Shown one piece after another: positions 24,201 to 36,445 of a DNA stretch of 64,000 bases. Under the pieces are notes generated by a model. That model did not search any database and was not told the origin of the DNA. It was given only the letters and a program-made list of their open reading frames with translations. Where the stretch lies: positions 18,615,313 through 18,679,312 of the forward strand of contig LS997562.1 in assembly GCA_000469685.2 (NCBI GenBank), written 5' to 3'. Both the position numbers and the translations under genes were made by a program. Every line of letters begins with the position of its first letter. The first letter of the stretch is position 1. The DNA is from Haemonchus contortus. Taxonomy: Eukaryota; Nematoda; Chromadorea; Rhabditida; Trichostrongylidae.

Positions 24201-27200
24201 CTACAGCTCGTCGTGACCTGATAACATTTCCACCTGCTCAGAGATTAATCGGACTATCTCGTCCTTGTTCCGTGTTTGCAATTGCAAACCCCATACTCCT
24301 TGTTGCCGCCCATCGTGTTGCCCTTTATAGAATCGGATAGATGGATAGGCTTGAATCTAAAAATCAAGTCCACTTAATCAACCGTAAATCGGACACCGGC
24401 TGGCTGGCTCTCCCCGAATGCTTTACCTGTGCTCCTCGACAGACGCCTGGCCATTGATCACAATCCACTTTCCCAAGTTTAACTTTTCCTTCGAGTTCCT
24501 GATAAGCAAGGATTTATTCAAAGTGAGAAAATGCTCTGTCGAAAATTTTGACAAATAATGCTCACCTTAGCAACTTGTTCGAACACTGGTGCGAACTGGA
24601 TGCAAGGTCCACACCAAGGAGCGAAGAAATCGACTAGCCAAGGCTCGTCTGAATCCAATACCTGAAGCCCGAGTTATTGTCTTCTACGTATCTGGCCTTC
24701 ATGGAAATTTAAAAAGAGATTCAGGAAACTCTCTTGCTATCCGGCAAACCGAGGGATTCCTTCAATTAATTACGCCAGAGGGTTATTGCGTTGTCAGAAG
24801 GATATCATGGGGAAATCTCAGGATGTAGTTCCTTTAAAGCTCAAGTTTTTATGGTGGTAAAGGTAGGACTTTGGTGACCATGAACTAGAGCTCAGAGGTT
24901 GCGAGGTACAATTCATGAGTAGCCTCCAGGAATCATTACAGGTACACTGAGTAATTGACATAAGGCGTAAAAACCTCAATTGAAACCCGAACCTATGCTC
25001 TGCTTTCTTAGGGCTGCATTTATTTTTAATACAACCATAGCCACGACCGCCTTCCCTTATTGGTTAGATTCCAATGAAACATTCACGATTGATCCTGAGA
25101 AGTTATTCGAACAACTGGAGCTATTCGATAACAATAGAAAGTGAGCAGCAAGCTTGAAGCCTCAAAAATGCGGCTCCAGTATAAGCCCACCGCTCACAAA
25201 CTTATGCCAGGGCTCCAGTCCTGGGTTAGAAAACGTAATTGGTTCATAACACACCGTCCAATGAAATTATATATGTGATAAGTTTTTCCAGAGCCGTGAG
25301 CTTACCCCATTCCAAAAGTCGTTCCCAAGAGATGTGACCAACGATGGTAACATGCCAAACACCCATCGCTCAATAGTGTCCGCATTTCTCCACATGTTCT
25401 GTGGGTAATCACTGAAATGTAGGGGACAGTAAGTCGTATATGAACAACAACACAATGAACAGAATAAGGAAGAAAATAAAAGAACACCAGTAAAAAGGCG
25501 AAAACATGAGTAAACGTTATAACTAACTAGTAATTTTGACGCCATCGTTGCTTGCTAGTGGCCGGGAAAAGGCGAATGGTTGGATATCCTGACACAGACT
25601 GTTGACGACAGAATGCATCATATGCTTGACAATCGACCGATCCGATGTGGACGTGTTCGCTGTACTGGCGAAGGGACCGGGCAGCTCGATGAAGTTCCGG
25701 AGAGAGCTGCAACCAACAGAATCTCCGATGTCAAACGTAACTTTAACATTACTTGGGAACTATTTCACGAGCGTAGCCCTACAAAATCCTCTAGGTTGTT
25801 TCTCTTCAATGATATTCAAAAAACTACCTGTAGGCATGGTCCACACCATGGTGCAAAAAAGTCGACTACCCAAGTGACCTCGCCTCCACGATTTTGAACT
25901 AAGCGTTCGAAATCTGCTGGTGTCAGTTCATCTACGGCTGGATTGAGAGCGTTCTGCAAGAACGTATGATTTTCTCACAGAACTACAAGGAACTGACAAC
26001 CTGCTTTTGCTACGATTTGAAAAATGTGAACACTATCTCTATACATGATATCAGAGCCATATGCGTTGATGTATACTTCCCTAGACCTATGGTAAGAAAG
26101 GAAATGTCACCCCTGTGCATACAAAGGATGAAGGATAAGGGGATGCGCCCACGCATTCGACTCCCAGTCAGAATCGTAGTGGCGTAATGAGTGCGTATGT
26201 GGCCTATACAATGAGTTGCAGTGGTCAGCCAATGTACAAGTCAGTGCTTTTGTCCTCCCAGACGAGTCTTTACCAATTGACCGACCCCGGAGGGAGGGAA
26301 GGCTTGGTTAGCTTGGACGGAAATCGATCTGGGATTCGAACCCGCATGCGTGTGTGAAGTGCGCCACTTACCACTACACCACCTTCGCTTGCCTTATAAT
26401 CAGCTTCAAGACATGCAGAGTATATATTCCGGATCATGTTAATGTAAACTAGGCAGTTCAAATTCGGTAGGCCTAGAGGCACTAATTTACATAACAAAGA
26501 GCTAGTAAAGATGGTGCCAGCCTAGAAGCGTCAGCCTCATTATGTGCCACTCTTTCGTTATTAGCCGCTAAAACTGTCCAGTTCTCAATTTTCTTACCCC
26601 TGAAGGACAACAATGTCCGCATTGAGAAAGTAAAATAAATGTTTCTAAGTTTGACGTTGAGGAATGGATCCACTTCGGCTATAAGGGAATACAGATATAG
26701 GCTAAAGAGGATGACTCCCTCCTCAAATTGGATCTTTGTTCTGAAGCCGACGCGGTCCTGTTTGGTTTTCAGCAAAACTTCTGGTTGCTTAATCAACTGC
26801 AAACTCACGTTAATGTCTTCCAGCACTGACTGTACCGAGTGATATCCAACAAATTTATAAACGCGTCCATCTGCTGTGTGCAGAGCACTAGTGGGATAAC
26901 TGAAACAGAATGAGATTAGCATCTGCCTTCAAATACGTGCATTGTTAAGGAAGTTTTCATAATTCTAACATCAAATATGGCGTATATTACTGGAAAACGC
27001 TGCACGTTTACTCTTAACCAAAGCTTTTGCCAAGGTTTCAGTTAGTGTGTGGTGCAGTAAAATCGAAACTGTCGTGCGCGGCAAGAGGGACGCCGCGCGC
27101 GAAGGAATGTAGCGGAATGCAGCAGCAAGTAAAAAATACATGAACAAAGGAACTAACAGTAGAAACATGCCTAGAATAATGATCACATATCGATTGCTCT

Positions 27201-30200
27201 GTATGAAGAACGCTAGAGCCTTAATAACGGTGAAGCGAATGGTCCGCGACGGTCGCGTGCGGCGAATCGATTACACAAAACCGATCCTATTGCCCGTCTT
27301 CCACTTAGTTATAGCGTACTTTGGAGGAAAACTGGAAAAAATTGAACCGAGGGTACGATTCTCGTGTCATGTCTGCCCGATCTTGCTTCATGCCTACAAA
27401 GCCGGCGTTCCCAGATAAAAATACCGATATAGGCATAGTCTAGAACTCAGTGTGGAGATAAGGAGTGGTCCATATGTCTATCATAACTCAAATGGATGTT
27501 GTAAACAATGGGCAAATTAAAAAAGCCGATCGATGCTGACCCGTTCAATATTGTCTGTAACACACTAGAGTAATGTCTATGTACTTCCTACGCTCGGAAA
27601 GCTAATTTATTCGCTATTTCACTGGAAACGACATGAAGTCATGGAAGAACAGATTATGAGTAAGTTAGTTGTGGAAGCGTTGAGCTCCGAATTGAAATTT
27701 TCCAATGAATACACCTAATAGAATGGTTTGAAGAATTACCTCTGCACTCCAGCTTTCTCGCAGACACTTTTGTACTTGACGCAGTCCATGAGGCCCAACT
27801 TGATTTTTGAAAGCACTGGATCACTTTGGTCGATAACTGAGTGTAATTGACGATATTCGGAGATTAACCGTAGACACGGAGGACACCACTGCAAACATTT
27901 TGAATAAGAACTCATCGTAGAAGCTAGCAATTGTGGGATGTGCCTCAAAAATTTGCATTGACGCTGCTTGCGCCTAACACATCGGTGACGGGCACCTCTA
28001 CGAGTTCGTAGCATAAGGTGACTCCCTCTCGTCCGAAGCCACAGTTCGCGATAACTTTGAGGTCCCCTTTTTTCATTTAAAAAGCAGAAGTGTAGGTGGA
28101 GAATAGTAAAAGGGTGGTGAAGAAAGCGAGAAAATCCGCAAAAATTGAGGCCTACTCTCAATGTAGTGAGAATGGGAGTTATACGAGATCACCATTACAG
28201 AAATAGTAGCATGGAAAGGACATTCGGACGAGTTTTTGGTTGCTGCAAATGCGTAAAGGGCTGATTACAAAAAACAAAAAATGCACAACTCTTTTCTACT
28301 TGTTTGGATTCCCAACGTGGGTGTTCCTTTGGAATGATTTAGGCTCTACAACACCGTTAAAACTTATCCGCTTTAAGGTGTTGCACACAGCCGTTCTTGC
28401 AATCTTTGAGCCCGATTTGTCTATGATCTGTCTATGCTATTTCCCGATCTGTTAGTGCCACATGAGTACATAAGAGGGCTCCACACTAGGGGGATATCTC
28501 ATGAGCAATTTTCATCGGAAACTGTGCCTTTAGGGCAGAAAAAGGCATCGCCTTCGTTTATCCGCTCGACCATCAAAAGCTTATTTGATATTTTTGGACA
28601 AATTCTTCAAAAACACTCGAAAAACTCCTTCTAGTGATAGCGTAATGTACGTTTGAACGTACAGTCTCCGGCGAAGGTGGTCGTGAGTTCATATCAAGTG
28701 TTGTAGTCCAGTTATTTTCCGGATGAATTCACACAGGACCGTTCCTTACCTACACCACTACTCAAGTAAAGTTGCAATAAAAGTGCAAGTTTGAATGGTT
28801 ATTCAAATGATGGCTCTACTTAAGTCACTCCTAAGGCTGGTAAAAGTAAAGTAAAGTTCTTGGCGTTAATCAATAACGTCTGAGGGATGCGCCTCCGCAC
28901 TCGACTTCCATTCAGAATCGTAGTGGCGTAATGAGTGCGTATGTGGCCTATACAATGACATGCGGTGGCCAGCCGATGTACAAGTCAGTGCTTTTATCCT
29001 CCCAGACGAGTCTGGTACCAATTCACCGACCTCGGAGGGATGGAAGGCTTGGTTGGCCTAGGCGGGCATCGATCCGGGATTCGAACCCCTGACCGTGCGT
29101 GTGATATAGTGCGCCACTTACCACTACACCACCTCCGCCCTATCTTAAGGCTGGTATCATTGTTATTCGTTCAACGCGCTATCGAATGTGAAGTCCAAGA
29201 ACTGGGGACGAACATTGTCAGGGTTTCTGTATAAATCACCCACCGGAGTGAAGTAATCGATCATCCACAGCTCTCCGCTTCTCACAGCAGAATCATATTC
29301 CTCAACACTGAGAACATGCAAGGGTGAAGCTAGCGACTCCTTGATAAAAGCAGTGACGTCATGGTACGATGGTTTGTTCACTGGAATCAACATGGGCTGA
29401 ATAGCCAGTGGTACAGTGATCTCATAATTTGTTTACCGTAGTCAATTTCATGTCCACCGGTTGTTTTGAAAACAACGAATTGTGGCAGTTTTGTAATGTC
29501 CAACAGATCTCGACAAACTTCCATGAATTGAGAACAGTCCGCATAGAAAATCTGAAAAGGAATTAATATCTGATGTTTAGATACCTGAGTAAAAAAAGAC
29601 CAGAAGATGTACCCTCCAAAGAAACCGATTTCCATTCCAATAATGCGATGGAATAGGTATTTGACCTTCGTTTTTTCACTCTGACAAGTAGGGCCCACCT
29701 ATGCTTTTTACTTATTCTTCTATTCTAAACTTTTTTTCGTCCGGAAACTGATTTGAAGTGCTCGAGAAGCCGATATCAAAAGGCATAGCTAGAGCAGGGT
29801 TCGGTGTTCCAGCCAAGTCCCTGTAGCCTGTACGGTGGAATCTTGCGTGATCATGCAGCGAATGGACAGCAACTTTTCTTGGTCGCTTTTCTCTGACTGC
29901 ATGAGCGAGTTCCCCGAACTAACTGCTGAAGACATGGAGGCGTAGCTCGTACTATAGCATTCCCTAAAAACTCTAAAAGAGCATCACCCCATGTGTTGTT
30001 CTGGCTTAAGCTGCCCAAGCGAATTTTCTATTTTTAGGGGACTAACAACGACCCCCTTCCTACTCATCGAGCAAGGACTATCCCGTAATCTGTGTTCGCG
30101 AAGGCGTCGAGCGACGTTGATTTGATGACACTTGAGAAGCTTTCTCAATTTCCCAGTCCTAAACTCCGGCGCCTTTTTCTCTTCGTTGATAGGTACGTTA

Positions 30201-33200
30201 TCAACAATAGCAACTGGTCATTTCGATGGGGATCATTGTCGGGCTTCGTATCTCCAGGAAAAAGCGAAGGACGAGACGACTAACGACTGCGTTGTTAGCG
30301 AGGTACTAGCTGAGTGCGGCTGTGTAGCCACGGCGCCATTCGTAGAAAACGTAGAAGACCATTGTTCGAAGTTGATCTCTCGACGATTCTATGGTTTACT
30401 AGACAAGCGCCTGGAGGCCTAGAGAACATTACCTATGGTGGTTACTAGGGGATTTCCCAGAATGTAGCGAGAATCCGTGGGCGGCAAAGGTCCTTACGAG
30501 AAAGAAAATACATGTGAATTTGTGTCTCAAGACTTTCGAATCAATTCAATAATTAACGTAGACATGGGTTGAGGACCGAAACGCTATCGTCAACGCTATT
30601 TCTGAGTTGTAGTCGGATACACGGCGCATCCCAGCTGGCCCAATCCATTTCTACGACATTTGCTGATAGAAGAGTTTTTGTTCAAACCTACCCTCACATC
30701 CGGCAGTAACTGTGGCAATCGTTTGTAGTCCTTTCGTTCTTCGAGCGTTTCTTTATTGTTCACAAACCAAACGGCAGTTGGCCATTCGACCGAGTCGTCT
30801 CCTGAAAAAGTTGACAACCATTCATCACCAGCTACTTCTTCCCATTCTCGACGGAATCAAAAAATTAATGTAACATTGGTGAAAGTGTATTGAAATCAGC
30901 GGAAGTCACTCAGAAAACTGAGATGATTAAAAGGAAAAACGGATCTGGAAAACAGAGTCAGAGGATCAATATGAGCCATAATGGCGAAACGACATATGTG
31001 CTTGGAGATGAATTTACTATGAACCTATGCCAAGACGTGTACCTCTGGTTACTGAAGATTTTTTTTGAACGAGCTTTTAACTTGCAGCAATTTCCACTTT
31101 AACAGAACTCTTCATATTAATCAATTATTGAATGGTTATTAGCAAGAAACTTACCTAGAAGTCCATGAAGATCCTTTTCCTCAATTTCTTCTAAGCCATC
31201 GAGGAAAGAGAGGACTTCTTCGAGGAGCTCTTTCGGATCCAACGAATTCATCACCTAAATTCATGATTTGTACATGAATAACCAACAGTATTTGAACAGT
31301 GTCCTGGGAGAAGAGGGAAAGCTCAAACAGCCTGCATTGATGTTTATTTGGAGTAGACTGGAATAATGGAATTGTGGCGGAATTTAGTTCTCAACCATAT
31401 GGCTTGCGTTTCCCTTTGCATGGGAGACGGGCGTTAGGAACGATTTTGGGTAATCGATTTGCCGCTCGCTGCTGTCGCGGACCACTATTCGCCGTTATTA
31501 CAGCTCTAGCGTTCTTCATACAGCTCAATCGATATGCGATCATTATTTTATGCATAATTCTACTATCAGTACTTTTGTTCTTGTATTTCTTACCTACTGC
31601 TGCATCCTGCTACATTCCTTCGCGCGCGACGCCCCTCTCACCGCGATGCGACCATTTCGTTCCTAACGCACCACACCCAGGGCCCGTTACAAGTTTAGGT
31701 GCGGCCGAAAATCAAACATTGACCTCCCGCTGGCGTGCGAGTATTTTACCACTGTACCATCGATGCAAAGTGGGGTCAATGTTTGATTTTCGGCCGCACC
31801 TAAACTTGTAACGGGCCCTAATACACAACTACTATAAGAACCGTTTGTACCTTTGAATCCATGGTTTGATGTTGTGATAGTTAACACCATTCAAACCGTC
31901 ATGCAATACAATGAAGAAGAAAAAAATGATAACAATTTCAATGGTGATTTGATGTAGAGGGCATCGTACGGTATGCTACAATGCGACACACTTCTTTGTA
32001 GCTGTACACTCTATGAGTCGACATAAATAGGCGCTACGCTGCATACATAACACTGCACCAGTTGTTTCCAACGGGTATATCCTGTAGATGACCTCACTTT
32101 TATGTTTTGCTTTTATTACTCATGAGAGCCTGATTCTTCAATCAGGTCACTGAGATAAAGTGTTTTTCGGTTTTTCCCATCTACAAAGAGTCCATACACG
32201 AGAGGTCTTTGGTCTCCGATTTTGACAATTTCTCTGGTTGTTGTTTATATGGTAGTGATGTCATTTGCTTATTAAAAAAAACTGATAGTATCGCCTGAGC
32301 CAACTTGACTGCTCCGCCGTCACTGCTCTTTTCGAAATGAGAGGAATCGAAGGATGTTTAATAAATAAATGAATAGTTAATGATCTTTCTTCTACCACCT
32401 GCACACCATGACCAAAGACACAAGTGGAGATTCTTCAAGCACATTGTGAACGGTGGCAACGGTGGAATGACTATGTACCTCGGATCCATGCCGAAAACCC
32501 ACTGGCTTTACAAATGAATAGACAGAGTTTTCCTGTATAACCTCTCCTCTACGGATACAGGCAGTTTGAGCGTTCAATTAGCGCCAGAATTTCTTTGAGG
32601 TTGGATTCTGTCCAACTGCTTACCTTTTCATGTTCCACATCTACATTTTGTGTTGGGTAGTACCTAACACCACTGGTAACTTTTAAAACATCGCACAAAT
32701 CCTTGCCTCCACGAGACGTACAGTCGATACTTCCCACATTCACGAGACCATCCAACATCGTTGCCAACTTTCTTCTAAAATTCTCGTTTCCTTAACACCC
32801 ACTCTGATATAGACGAATACATCAAAAGCAAAGCTTATGATAATTTTTATGTAACCTTTTTAGGTAAGAAAGTATCGGTGAGATTAGTGCATCGATGGCG
32901 AAGAACGACAAAATCGCAGAATCCGTAAACTCTAAGCATTCTTGAAAGTTGTGAAAAGGGGAGGGTAGGGGGGAGTTGAACGACATTACTATGATTAATG
33001 TGATGGAAATGACACGAAGAAGTACTTGGACGAGATTTTATTTGTTGCAAATGCCTAAAGAGTTTACTAAATACATTAAGCCAAAAATTTCCAAGACTGC
33101 CTCCCACTGTCGAAATGGGTCACGACTAGTTGTTTGAGTTCCAACGTGGGTAATATGAATGTTGCAGCCTCACTAACGCCTTTGAAACTCGGCCGAATTC

Positions 33201-36200
33201 GGGCGTGGCATACAGTCGGTATAATCTTCGAGCCGTTACAACGCCCTATCTAAGCCGTTTTCCGATCTGACAGCAGCGTCACATATGGTATACGGGTGGG
33301 ATATAGAATCATCCTGAGGAGATATCCCAGACACCATTCTTATCATGAATTGCGACTTTAGGAAGAAATGTTCCTCTGAATATGTGAGAGCAGAAAAATG
33401 GTGGGTGTAGATAAACATGGAGAGAATGGATTGAATGGGTCAAAAAACTGTCACAATACACTTTGTCGACCAAAACCAGTCACAAGCACTTGCAGTTCCA
33501 AAAACTTCTTTCTCAAGATTGACTTGAGTGTCGTCTGGTGAACAAATTTAGAGCGAAACATTTCAATCAAGTAGGGGTTGCAGATAAACAGATTCACATG
33601 TTCCAGTTTGAAAAATAAGGACAAAATAGAATCGTTTTTCTATTTGGACTGTTTATCTAATCCGCTTGAGTGGGACGTGAATTTATTTGCCTCCAAAAGG
33701 CACAAACCAAATCTGGGGCATCCAACGTAAGTGGAATAACTCAAGTTCTAATACGGAATAGTGCAAAATTGCGAAGAAAGCTCGAAACTCTGCGGATTTT
33801 AAGAATCACAAGGCTTCGAAAAAGAAGTAGGAGAGAGGGTTGTACGAGATTATGTGCCTACAATCGTCTGGGTGTCTCCCATATAAGCGCACTGATCATC
33901 GGCATCCCAACGCTTGAGTGGTATAGCATTAAAAAGGCCGCCGCAACTCGGCCACTTTTGGGCGTGTACGTCGACCAAGCCGGTTCTGGTACCTCTTATG
34001 ACGCCCTGTCCAGGTCGTTTTTTGACCCAACAGATTTATAATAGAGGGAATGCCAGAAAGCGCTTCCATTGTGAGCTGTGCCTTTAAACCCTGGCTGGTA
34101 CGTATACCTTTGCTAATGAAACAAGCATTCAATTAGCCGGTTTCCAATATCGTTATCATTCTTATAGATGAATGGGGATCAACAACAAGTTCACGGTTAC
34201 ATGCTTTGTCGACCTCAACTATCTTTGAAAACATTACAGTACCTGTTGATAGAACTGAGACAAGAGTCGCTTCTATCACAAAAGTCGATGATCCATGGCC
34301 GAGAGTCGTACGGCTGCCATGATGTCGTTAATGCCTCGATATTGTCAGAAGTTAGGTGAAGTACCTAAAATTCAGGATTACTTTATGAAAAGAATGATTC
34401 TGCTTTGATACGTCTCTGTATAGGGTTGGCTTTTCCCTACATTTTTTCCAACATACGATGACACCTATTGAAATGAGACGAGCCTTTGCAGAGGACAACA
34501 ACCCATTCATATAGAAAACAGACCGCATCATAAAGGATAGAAGGTGAAGGCTTTGGACGGTGATCAATACCATCTGAAGAATGCGCCCCCGGTCTCGATT
34601 CCCAGAGTCATAGTGGCGTATTGGATGTGTATGTGGCCCATACAATAAGTTGCGGTCCCCAGCTGATGTACAAATCAGAGATTTTATTCTCTCAGACGAG
34701 TCTGGCAACAGGTACCGTGGAATGGAAGGCACGTTCGGCCTAGGCGGACAGAAATCCGGATTTCAAACCCGTGACTATGCGTGTGATTGTGCGCCACTTC
34801 CCACTACATCTCCCCTCTCTCACCCCCCCCCCCTGCTTCCCGAGATCATGCCTTCCGCAATAGCCTACCGCGTTATGTCATCTATTTTACCGCCTTAACC
34901 GGGAGTATCTCACCTGTTTCCTGAGTATTTTAGGTCCACTACGTAAAACCGTAGGCTCATGACAGTAGTCAACCAGTTGAGTTACTTTTTTGTCTCACGG
35001 ATTTTTCTGTTTGGATGAAACTGCATTTGGAAGAGGGTCACTCCACTATGCTCTGCTTTTCTACTGCCAAGAGCTAGAGCCGGTGAAGGTTGAGACGCTG
35101 AGTCCGTAGGTCTCTCATGGTGATAGGAAACGATTCTGGGCCAAGGCGCGATGGAGTTTCTAGAATGAATCTAAGGTGGGGAAAAGCACCGCAGTGAGTG
35201 AGTTGTTGAGTTCATACGAAAAAAATGGAATGGAAAGGAACTGGTCAGTAGGATAGTGTGAGAGAGCGCAGACAGAAGCACGAAAACGAGAGGTAACGGA
35301 ACATCTCCTCAATTAAAATGACTCCTCCTATATAAACGACGATCAAGACCGCATTGGAATTGAAAAGAGCGGCCAGCCAATTCAAATGTTTAAAGGACTC
35401 CCTACCTCACAAATTGCGCGCTCCAATCTTCCATCGCAATCCTGCGATAGGCGGCGGGTGCGGCGTGTGCGACGCCGTGTTATGGGAGGAGTTCCCCGAA
35501 AACGAGTATACCCCTCCCCCTCCTCGACTACACTTTTAGCTCTGTTTGTATAAAAGTGACATTGCTTACCTCAGATGTCACTCGCTGCATTACGAACTCT
35601 TGTAATAACTCTGAATCACGTACTCCATTGTAGAATTCGCCCTGAAATCGGAAACTGAATAGTTCATACTCGGAGCAGGAGTAATGAATTTATGCGGCGA
35701 TAATACGCCAGCTTAGCTCACAGACGCTAAAACACTACTGAAAAATCTAGCCAAGAGAGCTAGGGGCCGAGAAAAAGAACCTCAAAAATTCCTTAGTTCC
35801 ACTTACTCGTACCGTGCAAAGATGAACTGTTTTCTAGCGAAGATTACCTAAACGCAACGTTTAATGTAACCGCTAGGTCGAAAGCATTGGAAAGAACACG
35901 AGGTTCCGGTTGGGAAGAAGTGGAAAGTGGTTTATCGTTTATCGTTGGCTGTTTGTTGAATTAAGATCAAAGGAAATTCCTCGAGTGAATGGGAACTGAG
36001 GTTTTTGAGAGTCTTTTTCGAAGCTCTCTGAATTTCACAGTAGATTTAGCGGCTGATTAGCTAGTTACCAGTGATCAGAGAAACGACTTCCGACGTGATA
36101 TCCAACTTACCGATGGGTAGAGAACAAGTGATGGGTAAGCGTTTACATTTTGAGATTGGCAAAGAACAACATCTTCAGCACAGTTCACGGCTCCGATACG

Positions 36201-36353
36201 TACCACTCCTTCCATGGCTCTGGCGAACTTACGCCACTGTAACAGAGTTGATTAAAAGCGGATTCGATTATAAGAACATCTCTATTCTCTATTTCTCTAT
36301 AATATAATTAATAAATATATAATCCACAAGTTTGGTGTGTCTGTTTGTTTGTA

Positions 36354-36445
<92 letters not shown>

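Noticed and set aside
19783..24201. dnj-27 and COMT as an operon
   Set aside because: Same strand, but 4.4 kb apart with a foldback insertion in between; nematode operon spacing is normally a few hundred bases, and both genes have their own SL-like acceptor.
30092..30422. Plus-strand open frames in dnj-27 intron 9
   Set aside because: No splice partner, no domain, and antisense inside a confirmed intron.
31374..31811. 145-codon plus-strand open frame
   Set aside because: It runs through repeat family D and the tRNA-Gly palindrome, and lies inside dnj-27 intron 7 on the other strand.
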